A stretch of DNA of 16,295 nucleotides, taken from an uncultured Bacteroidales bacterium. Its GTDB lineage: Bacteria; Bacteroidota; Bacteroidia; Bacteroidales; UBA932. Position numbers and translations under genes: made by a program. Position 1 is the stretch's first letter, and each line of letters opens with the position of its first letter. This document shows, in pieces, positions 7,820 to 14,354 of the stretch. The stretch spans positions 1 to 16,295 of the forward strand of contig CAMJHJ010000028.1 of the NCBI GenBank assembly GCA_946405485.1, given 5' to 3'. The notes under the pieces are model-generated. The model was not told where the DNA came from, did not search any database, and saw nothing but the letters and a program-made list of their open reading frames with translations.

Positions 7820-8945
7820 AGGACTCCGCACTCCCTGCTTCCTCCTCGATGCCGACGAGTTGAGGGCCAACTACCGGGACTTCTCCGAAGCGCTCGCAGC
7901 GCATTTCGGTGATGCGCAGGTGGCTTACTCGGTCAAAACCAATTCGCACCCGGAGATCCTGCGCATCCTGCGCGAGGCAGGTGCCGCGGCCGAAGTCGTT
8001 TCGGATACCGAATTCCGGCTCGCCCGCGCCCTGGGTTTCGAGAGCATCGTCTACAACGGTCCCGTCAAAGAAAAGGACAGTTTCCTCGAGGCGGTCCGGA
8101 ATGGCATGACCGTCAACCTGGACAGCCGGCGGGAACTGGACTGGCTCGCGGAGTTGCCCGCCGACGGCTGCTTCCGCGTGGGCCTGCGTGTCAATGTCTC
8201 CTTGCCCGAAGACGAGTGTTTCAGCCGTTTCGGCTTTGAAGGAGAAGGTCTGGCGGAGGCCGTCGCCCGCATCCGGGCTTTGCCCAACGTGCGTCTGGCC
8301 GGCATCCACCTGCACCGCACCTCCAAGAGCCGGAGCCTGGACGTCTACCGGACCATCACCGCCCGTGCCGTACAGGTCCTCAAGGAGTTCGGCATCGAAC
8401 CCGATTATATCGATATCGGCGGCGGATTCTTCGGCCATTTCCCCGGCAAGCCGGGTTATGCAGACTATGCCGCCGTACTGGCGGAAGGACTCCGGGGGCT
8501 CGGCGCCAGGATCATCATCGAACCCGGCAACGCCCTGATCGCTTCCCCGCTCACTTTCCTGTCTTCCGTCATCGACGTCAAGAAGGTCGGAGACGAACGG
8601 GTCGTGGTCTGCGACGGCAGCCGGGGCGACATCGATCCTTTCTTCCGCAAGACGGACTATTTCAAATCCTTCCCCGGCATGGAGGAAGGCCGTCCGAATG
8701 CGCCCGCGCAGACGGTCGTCGGCTGTACCTGCCTTGAGAACGACCGCCTGTTCCGCCTGGAAAACGGGCCGGAACTGCGCCCGGGCGACCGGATCGCGTT
8801 CCGCAATACGGGCGCCTATACGATGGTGCTCTCACCCCTCTTTATCCGCTATTTTCCCCGGGTGTATGTCCGGGAAAACGGCACAGTCCGCCCCGCGACT
8901 GCGGAATGGACCGCCCAAGACTATCTGAATGGCTATGGAGTATAA
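7809..8945 (+). CDS. Fold-type III PLP enzyme, DapDC/ODC-like decarboxylase (or racemase), unknown substrate
   Basis: A 378-residue alanine-racemase-barrel enzyme related to diaminopimelate, ornithine and carboxynorspermidine decarboxylases. PLP lysine Lys43 sits in YSVKTN. HLHRTS (His167, His169), phosphate-binding GGGFFG (204-209), EPGN (238-241), Cys308 in CLEND, and Tyr337 in GAYTM correspond to the catalytic framework. Substrate-recognition elements differ from LysA: EPGR is EPGN, and where LysA has the RPALY-type motif this protein reads DGSRGDIDPFFRK. A lysine-biosynthetic role is therefore unlikely. The start is ATG 7809, overlapping legG by 11 bases; a TTG at 7782 in the same frame is not needed. 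It lies between legG and an ATP-grasp ligase and is probably part of the sugar pathway. One idea is processing of an amino-acid-derived N-acyl group, as BtrK does in butirosin synthesis. The substrate is unknown and a racemase activity is possible. Confidence 0.75.
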   Translation: MNDKGLRTPCFLLDADELRANYRDFSEALAAHFGDAQVAYSVKTNSHPEILRILREAGAAAEVVSDTEFRLARALGFESIVYNGPVKEKDSFLEAVRNGMTVNLDSRRELDWLAELPADGCFRVGLRVNVSLPEDECFSRFGFEGEGLAEAVARIRALPNVRLAGIHLHRTSKSRSLDVYRTITARAVQVLKEFGIEPDYIDIGGGFFGHFPGKPGYADYAAVLAEGLRGLGARIIIEPGNALIASPLTFLSSVIDVKKVGDERVVVCDGSRGDIDPFFRKTDYFKSFPGMEEGRPNAPAQTVVGCTCLENDRLFRLENGPELRPGDRIAFRNTGAYTMVLSPLFIRYFPRVYVRENGTVRPATAEWTAQDYLNGYGV

Positions 8946-9933
8946 CATCTTATGTTGCAATGTCGGCCGTCGGGGCCGCCTGATGCTGGATTTCCGGCGC
9001 AGTCTCGCCGGGAAGGGAAAAGTGGTCGGCACCGACAACTGGTCGGTCGCTCCGGCGCTTTTCCTCGCCGACAAGATGTACGTCGTGCCCAAAATCCGGG
9101 AGCGGAACTACCTGGAGACCGTCCTGGACATCTGTTCCCGCGAGGACATCAAGGCAATAGCCACATTCATCGATCCCGAGATCGAGCTGCTCTCCGCCCA
9201 CCGCGAAGTCTTCCTTTCCCGCGGCATCCTGCCCCTCTGCCCCTCCGAACGCACGGCCCATCTGTGTTTCGACAAATACGAGATGTTCAAGCATTTGCGG
9301 GACCACGGCGTACGCACAGTCCTGACTTATCGCGACCTCGCCTCTTTCAAAGAAGGCCTTGAGAAAGGCGAAATCGCCTTCCCGGTCTTCGTCAAGCCGG
9401 TCAGCGGAAGCGGAAGCGTGGGCGCCCGGCGGGTGGACGACATGCCCGCCCTCGAGGAACTGTTCAAGGAAGGAGCCTACGATTACATCATCCAGGAACT
9501 GATGCGGGAAGGCGACTGCGATGCCGATGTCTATGTAGACTGCATCTCGCACGAAGTCGTCTCCGTGTTCAGCAAACGCAAGATCGAGACCCGCATCGGC
9601 GGCGCCTCCAAGACCGTGAGTTTCAAAGATCCCGCCCTTTTCGACTTCGTAAGGGAAGTGTGCTCCGTGCTGGAACTCAGCGGCCCCTGCGACATGGACT
9701 TCTTCCTCAAAGACGGCCGGTATTGCCTGTCCGAGATCAACCCCCGTTTCGGCGGAGCTTACCTCCATGCTTATGGGGCCGGGGTGGATTTCATGAAATA
9801 CATCCTCCGCAACATCGACGGGCTGGCCAACGAGCCGGAAATCGGCTGCTACGACGAGGGCGTACTGATGCTGATGTACGATGACGTCGTCATCACCCGC
9901 GAAAGCGAACTACTCAGGGACTACCATGAATAA
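8929..9933 (+). CDS. ATP-grasp carboxylate-amine ligase, PylC/CarB-like
   Basis: A 334-residue ATP-grasp enzyme. Such proteins activate a carboxylate as an acyl phosphate and join it to an amine or thiol. The N-terminal Rossmann-like PylC-type domain starts NILCCNVGRRG and is followed by DKMYVVP and FIDPEIELL. The ATP-grasp part has the nucleotide-binding lysine Lys156 in VFVKPVSGSGS, the YIIQELM hinge, and the metal-binding EINPR (Glu269, Asn271, Arg273) followed by FGGAY. It overlaps the PLP enzyme by 17 bases from ATG 8929; a second ATG at 8935 would give an 11-base overlap and is equally plausible. It overlaps the synthase gene by 8 bases. The natural candidate substrate in this cluster is the free amine left by legC, joined to an amino acid or other acid. 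That is inference from position, since the family's substrates vary widely. Confidence 0.8.
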   Translation: MAMEYNILCCNVGRRGRLMLDFRRSLAGKGKVVGTDNWSVAPALFLADKMYVVPKIRERNYLETVLDICSREDIKAIATFIDPEIELLSAHREVFLSRGILPLCPSERTAHLCFDKYEMFKHLRDHGVRTVLTYRDLASFKEGLEKGEIAFPVFVKPVSGSGSVGARRVDDMPALEELFKEGAYDYIIQELMREGDCDADVYVDCISHEVVSVFSKRKIETRIGGASKTVSFKDPALFDFVREVCSVLELSGPCDMDFFLKDGRYCLSEINPRFGGAYLHAYGAGVDFMKYILRNIDGLANEPEIGCYDEGVLMLMYDDVVITRESELLRDYHE

Positions 9934-10924
9934 GACTTTCATTATCGCCGAAGCCGGCGTCAACCACAACGGTCGCCCGGACCTCGCCCTGCAGCTCTGC
10001 GATGCAGCCAAGGCGGCGGGCGCCGACGCCGTCAAGTTCCAGACCTGGGTCACGGAAAGCATCGTGGCGGAAGACACGGACATGGCTGATTACCAGCGGC
10101 GCAACCTGGGCGGCGGACAGTCTCAGTTTGAGATGCTGAAAAAGCTGGAACTCAGCTATGCGCAGTTCGCCGACATCAAGGCTTATTGCGACCGCATCGG
10201 CATCATCTTCCTGTCCACCGGCGACAATCCCGGAGACATCGACTTCCTGCTGGGCCTGGGCATGCCCCTGGTCAAGCTCGGATCGGGTGACATCACCAAC
10301 CTCCCGCTCCTGCGCCATGTGGGACGGTGCGGCGCCCCGGTGATCCTTTCGACCGGGATGTCCGACATGGACCGGGTGCGCAAGGCCTACGCGGAGCTGC
10401 AGACTGCCGGCGCACAGGATATCACCGTGCTTCACTGCACGACCAATTATCCCTGCCCTCCCGAAGAAGTCAACCTCCGGGCCATGCAGACGATCGCCGA
10501 CGAACTGCATTGCAAGGTCGGCTACTCCGACCATACGCTCGGTGCAGAAGTTCCTGTGGCGGCCGTCGCGATGGGTGCCTGTGTCATCGAAAAGCATCTC
10601 ACGCTCGACCGCACGATGGAGGGACCGGACCATCCGGCCTCGATGGAACCCGCGGAATTCGCGGACATGGTCCGGCAGATCCGCAACATTGAGCAAGCCC
10701 TCGGCGACGGGATCAAACGCCCCAATCCGAGTGAGGAAGCCATCGCCGGGACGGTGCTCAAGCGCATCCTGGCCGCCCGCGACATCCGTAAGGGTGAAAC
10801 ACTGAACGCAGAAACGCTTGCGGTCAAGCGCGCCCCTGCCGGCATCGGAGTCGACTGCTGGGACGAGGTCTGCGATACCCCGGCCATCCGGGATTTCAAG
10901 AAAGATGAAGCGATAGAGATATGA
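9926..10924 (+). CDS. legI: Nonulosonic acid synthase, LegI/NeuB type
   Basis: A 332-residue TIM-barrel synthase with a C-terminal SAF (antifreeze-like) domain. It condenses phosphoenolpyruvate with a 6-deoxymannosamine derivative to form the nine-carbon acid. Seen are IAEAGVNHNG (7-16), AVKFQTW, LGSGDITNLPLL, STGMSD, HCTTNYPCPPEEVNL, GYSDHTLG and EKHLTLDRTMEGPDH. The SAF domain begins near KRILAARDIRKG and includes VKRAPAGIG. The loop that usually reads STPFD is here STGDNPGDID, a divergence worth noting. The start is ATG 9926, overlapping the ATP-grasp gene by 8 bases; the longer frame from 9881 adds an unconserved tail. The stop overlaps the next ATG (ATGA). LegI rather than NeuB is inferred from legB, legC and ptmE-like neighbours. 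Confidence 0.9.
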   Translation: MNKTFIIAEAGVNHNGRPDLALQLCDAAKAAGADAVKFQTWVTESIVAEDTDMADYQRRNLGGGQSQFEMLKKLELSYAQFADIKAYCDRIGIIFLSTGDNPGDIDFLLGLGMPLVKLGSGDITNLPLLRHVGRCGAPVILSTGMSDMDRVRKAYAELQTAGAQDITVLHCTTNYPCPPEEVNLRAMQTIADELHCKVGYSDHTLGAEVPVAAVAMGACVIEKHLTLDRTMEGPDHPASMEPAEFADMVRQIRNIEQALGDGIKRPNPSEEAIAGTVLKRILAARDIRKGETLNAETLAVKRAPAGIGVDCWDEVCDTPAIRDFKKDEAIEI

Positions 10925-11640
10925 AGACACTGATCACCATCTGCGCCAGAGGAGGATCGAAGGGCATCCCCGGCAAAAACATCAAGCCCATCGCCGGCAA
11001 ACCGCTCATCGCCTATAGCATCGGTTGTGCCCGGCGCGTGGCCGAAGCCCTCGGAGACGCCGACATCCTGCTCTCGACTGACTCGGAATCTATCCGGGAC
11101 TGCGCCGCAGACTGGGGCTTGGAGACGGAATACCGCCGTCCCGCCCGCCTGGCGGACGACCATTGCGCCAAACTGGACGCCATCGCAGACGCCCTGGAGT
11201 GGAGCGAACAACGGAACCGCTGTCGCTATGACTACCTGCTCGACCTGGATTGCACCTCTCCCCTGCGGACGGTGGAAGACGTCCTCGAAGGGTTCCGCAT
11301 CCTGGAAGCTGACCCGCAGGCCTTGGATATCTTTTCCGTCAACCCCGCCGCCCGCAATCCCTATTTCAACATGGTGGAGCGCAAGCCGTCTGGATACTTC
11401 GACCTGGTCAAGGACGGCAGCCAGTTCACGACCCGGCAGGGCGCGCCTGCGGTCTATGACATGAACGGCTCCTTCTACATCTATCGCCGCAGCTTCTTCG
11501 AGCAGGGCTTGCGCGACCCCAACACCCCGCTGTCACTCGTTTATGTGATGCCGCACCGCTGCTTCGACCTCGACGAGCCGGAGGATTTCGACTATATGAG
11601 CTATCTGCTGGAGCAGGATAAACTCGGATTTGGATTATGA
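10921..11640 (+). CDS. legF: CMP-nonulosonate cytidylyltransferase, LegF/NeuA type
   Basis: A 239-residue cytidylyltransferase that transfers CMP from CTP to the 2-hydroxyl of the nonulosonic acid, giving the activated donor for glycosyltransferases. The N-terminal ARGGSKGIPGKN (9-20) and KPIAGKPLIAYSI bind CTP. TSPLR follows in the middle, and DLDEPEDFDYM near the C-terminus carries the acidic metal ligands of the family. The length is normal for the short, single-domain form. It overlaps legI by ATGA and is itself overlapped by ATGA with the oxidoreductase downstream. Sugar specificity is inferred from context. Confidence 0.9.
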   Translation: MKTLITICARGGSKGIPGKNIKPIAGKPLIAYSIGCARRVAEALGDADILLSTDSESIRDCAADWGLETEYRRPARLADDHCAKLDAIADALEWSEQRNRCRYDYLLDLDCTSPLRTVEDVLEGFRILEADPQALDIFSVNPAARNPYFNMVERKPSGYFDLVKDGSQFTTRQGAPAVYDMNGSFYIYRRSFFEQGLRDPNTPLSLVYVMPHRCFDLDEPEDFDYMSYLLEQDKLGFGL

Positions 11641-12545
11641 ACGTCTTGATCGTGGGACTGGGCTCGATCGCCCGCAGGCACATCGCCGCGCTTCGGCGCA
11701 TCGATCCGGAGGTCGGCATTACCGCCCTCCGTTCTTCGGCGCATGGCGTTTCTGTGCCGGGAGTAAGGGACATCCGCAGCCTGGAAGAGGCCCGCGTTCC
11801 CTTCGATTTCGCCATCATCTCCAATCCCACGGCCTGCCACGCCGATACGATCCGGCAGCTGCTGCCCCTGGATATCCCGCTTTTCATCGAGAAGCCTCTC
11901 TTTGCCGGGCTCGGTCAGGAAGACTTGCTGGAGGAAGTCCGCCGGCGCGGGACGCTGACCTATGTCGCCTGCAACCTGCGTTTCTGCGACACCCTGCAAT
12001 TCCTGCGCGGGCAGGTACGGGGCCTGCGCATCAACGAAGTCAACGTCTACTGCGGCTCATACCTGCCGGAATGGCGCCCGGGTACCGACTGGCGCCGCTG
12101 TTACAGCGCCCGTCCCGAGCTCGGAGGCGGCGTCCACATCGACCTGATCCACGAGCTGGACTATGTCCACTGGCTTTTCGGCGACCCGATGTGCAGCCGG
12201 AAGACCCTCCGGCATAGCTCTTCCCTCGGCATCGATGCCGTGGACTATGCCAACTATTGCCTGGAATACAAGGAATTCTGTGTCTCTGTCATATTGGACT
12301 ATTACCGCCGCGACTATAAGCGGACGGTGGAGATCGTCGCGGACGAAGGCACCTGGACCGCAGACCTCGGCTCCGGGCGCGTCACCGACGCCGAAGGCCG
12401 GGTGCTCTTCGAGACCCGCCAGGCTGACGGGGATGACTATTGGGAGCAAATGAAGTATTTCCTATCTTTGCGAGAGAAGGAGGCTCCCGTCCCTTTCAAC
12501 GATGTGTTTGAAGCCTACGAAGTGCTGAAATTATGCTTGGAATAA
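11637..12545 (+). CDS. Gfo/Idh/MocA-family NAD(P)-dependent oxidoreductase
   Basis: A 302-residue two-domain dehydrogenase-like protein. The N-terminal Rossmann motif is GLGSIARRH (GxGxxA form, residues 7-15). The EKP motif with Lys86 and the DLIH pair (Asp169, His172) in GGGVHIDLIHELD are the catalytic framework of Gfo/Idh/MocA enzymes, so it is probably active. The family usually oxidises or reduces a sugar hydroxyl or keto group. The start ATG lies in the ATGA overlap with legF, and it overlaps the next gene by 13 bases. Its place after the CMP-transferase suggests a tailoring role or supply of a variant sugar, but the textbook legionaminic route has no step for it. Its substrate is unknown. 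Confidence 0.82.
   Translation: MNVLIVGLGSIARRHIAALRRIDPEVGITALRSSAHGVSVPGVRDIRSLEEARVPFDFAIISNPTACHADTIRQLLPLDIPLFIEKPLFAGLGQEDLLEEVRRRGTLTYVACNLRFCDTLQFLRGQVRGLRINEVNVYCGSYLPEWRPGTDWRRCYSARPELGGGVHIDLIHELDYVHWLFGDPMCSRKTLRHSSSLGIDAVDYANYCLEYKEFCVSVILDYYRRDYKRTVEIVADEGTWTADLGSGRVTDAEGRVLFETRQADGDDYWEQMKYFLSLREKEAPVPFNDVFEAYEVLKLCLE
12440..12470 (+). promoter_or_regulatory. Possible internal promoter before the SDR/ptmE pair
   Basis: TATCTTTG (12463-12470) matches the Bacteroidota -7 consensus TAnnTTTG exactly. A TTG at 12440-12442 lies 20 bases upstream, near the usual -33 spacing. Both lie inside the oxidoreductase coding region, about 60-90 bases before ATG 12533, so the site could give separate expression of the last two genes. 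A chance match is possible, since six fixed bases recur every few kilobases. Confidence 0.35.
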
Positions 12546-13288
12546 AAGATAAATCCATCATCGTCACCGGCGGCTGCGGCCTGATCGGCCGCGAAATCGT
12601 CCGGGAGCTCAAGGAGGAGGGCGCCCGTGTGCTTAACGCCGACATCACGCTGGAGACCGACCCTGAGGCGGGAACCTTCAAGCTCGACCTGAGCGACAAC
12701 GCCTCGATCGACGCCCTCGTCGCATTCGCGGTGGAGCATTACGGACGCATCGATGCGCTCATCAACAGCGCTTATCCCCACACGAAGGACTGGAGTGATT
12801 ATTTCTTCGAGGAAGAACCCTACGAGCATTTCAAGCGCAACGTCGAGCTCCAGCTGGACAGTGTTTTCTACCTCGACCAGCAGGTGGCGAAGGTAATGAT
12901 GAAACAGAAAGACGGCTCCATCGTCAACTTCGGCTCGATCTACGGCATCGTAGGCAACAATTTCACCATCTACGAAGAATACGGAGGTACTTCTACGGGG
13001 GCCTACTGCGCCATCAAGGGCGGCATCATCAACTTCACCCGCTACCTCGCCTCCTATCTGGGAAAATGGAACATCCGGGTCAACTGCGTCTCACCCGGCG
13101 GGGTCTTCGACCGCAACAGCCCCGAGCAGAACGAGATCTTTATCCGCAATTATACCCGACAGTGCCCGATGAAGCGGATGGCGGAGCCGGAGGACATCGC
13201 TCCCGTAGCCATCTTCCTCGCCTCCGACATGGCCCGCTATGTCACCGGACAGAATGTTGCCGCCGACGGCGGCTGGACCTGCATCTGA
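12533..13288 (+). CDS. ptmA: Short-chain dehydrogenase/reductase, PtmA-like
   Basis: A 251-residue classical SDR. The cofactor motif TGGCGLIG spans residues 12-19, Ser135 lies in FGSIYG, and Tyr158/Lys162 lie in YCAIK, so the catalytic triad is intact. The usual NNAG structural motif reads NSAY. The C-terminus has the common YVTGQNVAADGGW ending. PtmA-type SDRs recur in legionaminic acid loci such as that of Campylobacter, where their exact step is not settled. It overlaps the Gfo/Idh gene by 13 bases and is followed after one base by the nucleotidyltransferase. The assignment as ptmA rests on family and neighbourhood; a generic sugar or fatty-acid SDR would share the same motifs. Confidence 0.72.
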   Translation: MLGIKDKSIIVTGGCGLIGREIVRELKEEGARVLNADITLETDPEAGTFKLDLSDNASIDALVAFAVEHYGRIDALINSAYPHTKDWSDYFFEEEPYEHFKRNVELQLDSVFYLDQQVAKVMMKQKDGSIVNFGSIYGIVGNNFTIYEEYGGTSTGAYCAIKGGIINFTRYLASYLGKWNIRVNCVSPGGVFDRNSPEQNEIFIRNYTRQCPMKRMAEPEDIAPVAIFLASDMARYVTGQNVAADGGWTCI

Positions 13289-13289
13289 T

Positions 13290-14312
13290 ATGGAATACAC
13301 CATCAACACCGCCGCAAGCGTCAAGGACGCGCTCAGTCTGTTGGAGAACAACGGCATCCAGACCCTTTTTGTCACCGACGGCGAAGGCCGGATGCGGGGA
13401 ACGCTGACCGACGGGGACGTCCGCCGGGGCATCCTTGCCGGCATCGGTACCGACAGCCCGGTTTCGGAAGTGATGCACCGTGACTTCAAGTATCTGCGGG
13501 CCGGATCCGTGGACGTCGCCAGCATCCGCTCCTTCCGGGAGAAACGCATCTATTTCATACCGGTGCTGGACGAGGATGACCGCATCGTCGACCTGCTTAA
13601 CCTGCGGCAGTACCGCTCGCGCCTGCCCATCGACGCCGTCCTGATGGCCGGCGGCAAAGGCGAGCGCCTGCGTCCACTGACGGAGAGCACGCCCAAGCCC
13701 CTCCTGCCGGTCGGAGACAAAGCCATCATCGACCACAACGTGGACCGGCTCATCTCCTATGGGGTCCGGGACATCACCGTTTCCGTCAATTACCTCGCCG
13801 GACAGTTGGAAGCGCATTTCGAGGCACCGCGGGACGGCGTGCAGGTCAAGTGTTTCCACGAGAAAGATTTTCTCGGGACGGTCGGGTCCGTGCGTCTGAT
13901 GCCGCCGTTCGCCCACGATGCGGTCCTGGTCATGAATTCCGATCTCTTCACGAACATCGATTTCGAGGACTTTTACCTGCATTTCAAAGAGTATGACGCC
14001 GACCTGTCGGTCGCTGCCATCCCGTACGACGTCTCCATCCCGCTCGGCATCCTGGACCTGGACGGCCGGGATGTGAAAGGCGTCTCGGAAAAGCCCGTAT
14101 TTAATTATTATGCGCTGGCCGGCATTTACCTGATGAAACGCTCTGTCATCGCGGAGATCCCCGAAGGATCTTTCTTCCACGCCACGGATCTCATCGGGAA
14201 GCTGGTCGCCGAGGGACGCAAGGTCATCCGTTACCCCCTCAACGGCACCTGGATCGATATCGGAACGCTCAAGGAATACCAGAAAGCCTGCGACCTGGTC
14301 AAGCATCTCTGA
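13290..14312 (+). CDS. ptmE: CBS-domain sugar nucleotidyltransferase, PtmE-like (GlcN-1-P guanylyltransferase)
   Basis: A 340-residue fusion. Residues about 1-110 form a CBS-domain pair (SVKDALSLLENNGIQTLFV, LTDGDVRRGIL, then VSEVM starting the second repeat). From residue 117 a nucleotidyltransferase begins with VLMAGGKGERLRPLT and STPKPLLPVGDKAI, followed by MNSDLFT, which supplies a metal ligand. This CBS plus nucleotidyltransferase arrangement is that of Campylobacter PtmE, which makes GDP-glucosamine from GTP and GlcN-1-P for legionaminic acid. The CBS pair may sense a nucleotide. The start is ATG 13290, one base after the SDR stop; the longer frame from 13239 would overlap the SDR. It is the last gene of the sugar operon. 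No terminator is seen in the 42 bases after it. GDP specificity is inferred by family, and other NDP transferases look similar. Confidence 0.82.
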   Translation: MEYTINTAASVKDALSLLENNGIQTLFVTDGEGRMRGTLTDGDVRRGILAGIGTDSPVSEVMHRDFKYLRAGSVDVASIRSFREKRIYFIPVLDEDDRIVDLLNLRQYRSRLPIDAVLMAGGKGERLRPLTESTPKPLLPVGDKAIIDHNVDRLISYGVRDITVSVNYLAGQLEAHFEAPRDGVQVKCFHEKDFLGTVGSVRLMPPFAHDAVLVMNSDLFTNIDFEDFYLHFKEYDADLSVAAIPYDVSIPLGILDLDGRDVKGVSEKPVFNYYALAGIYLMKRSVIAEIPEGSFFHATDLIGKLVAEGRKVIRYPLNGTWIDIGTLKEYQKACDLVKHL

Positions 14313-14317
14313 TTTGC

Positions 14318-14343
14318 GTTAACATTTTTTCTCTTCACGCGTC
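14318..14343 (+). promoter_or_regulatory. Candidate ECF sigma promoter of the DUF4252 operon
   Basis: GTTAAC (14318-14323) and CGTC (14340-14343) are separated by 16 bases that include a T-run. That is the general layout of ECF-sigma promoters: an AAC-containing -35 and a CGTC -10. The site lies in the only gap before the operon that encodes an ECF sigma factor, so autoregulation is likely. Transcription would start only a few bases before ATG 14355. Confidence 0.5.
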
Positions 14344-14354
14344 TTTATAGGCGT

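Noticed and set aside
6716..11640. Reading the epimerase, synthase and CMP-transferase as a sialic acid (neuC/neuB/neuA) pathway
   Set aside because: Sialic acid synthesis needs no 4,6-dehydratase, aminotransferase or PtmE-like transferase. Their tight linkage favours legionaminic acid. Pseudaminic acid is disfavoured because a NeuC-like hydrolysing epimerase replaces PseG.
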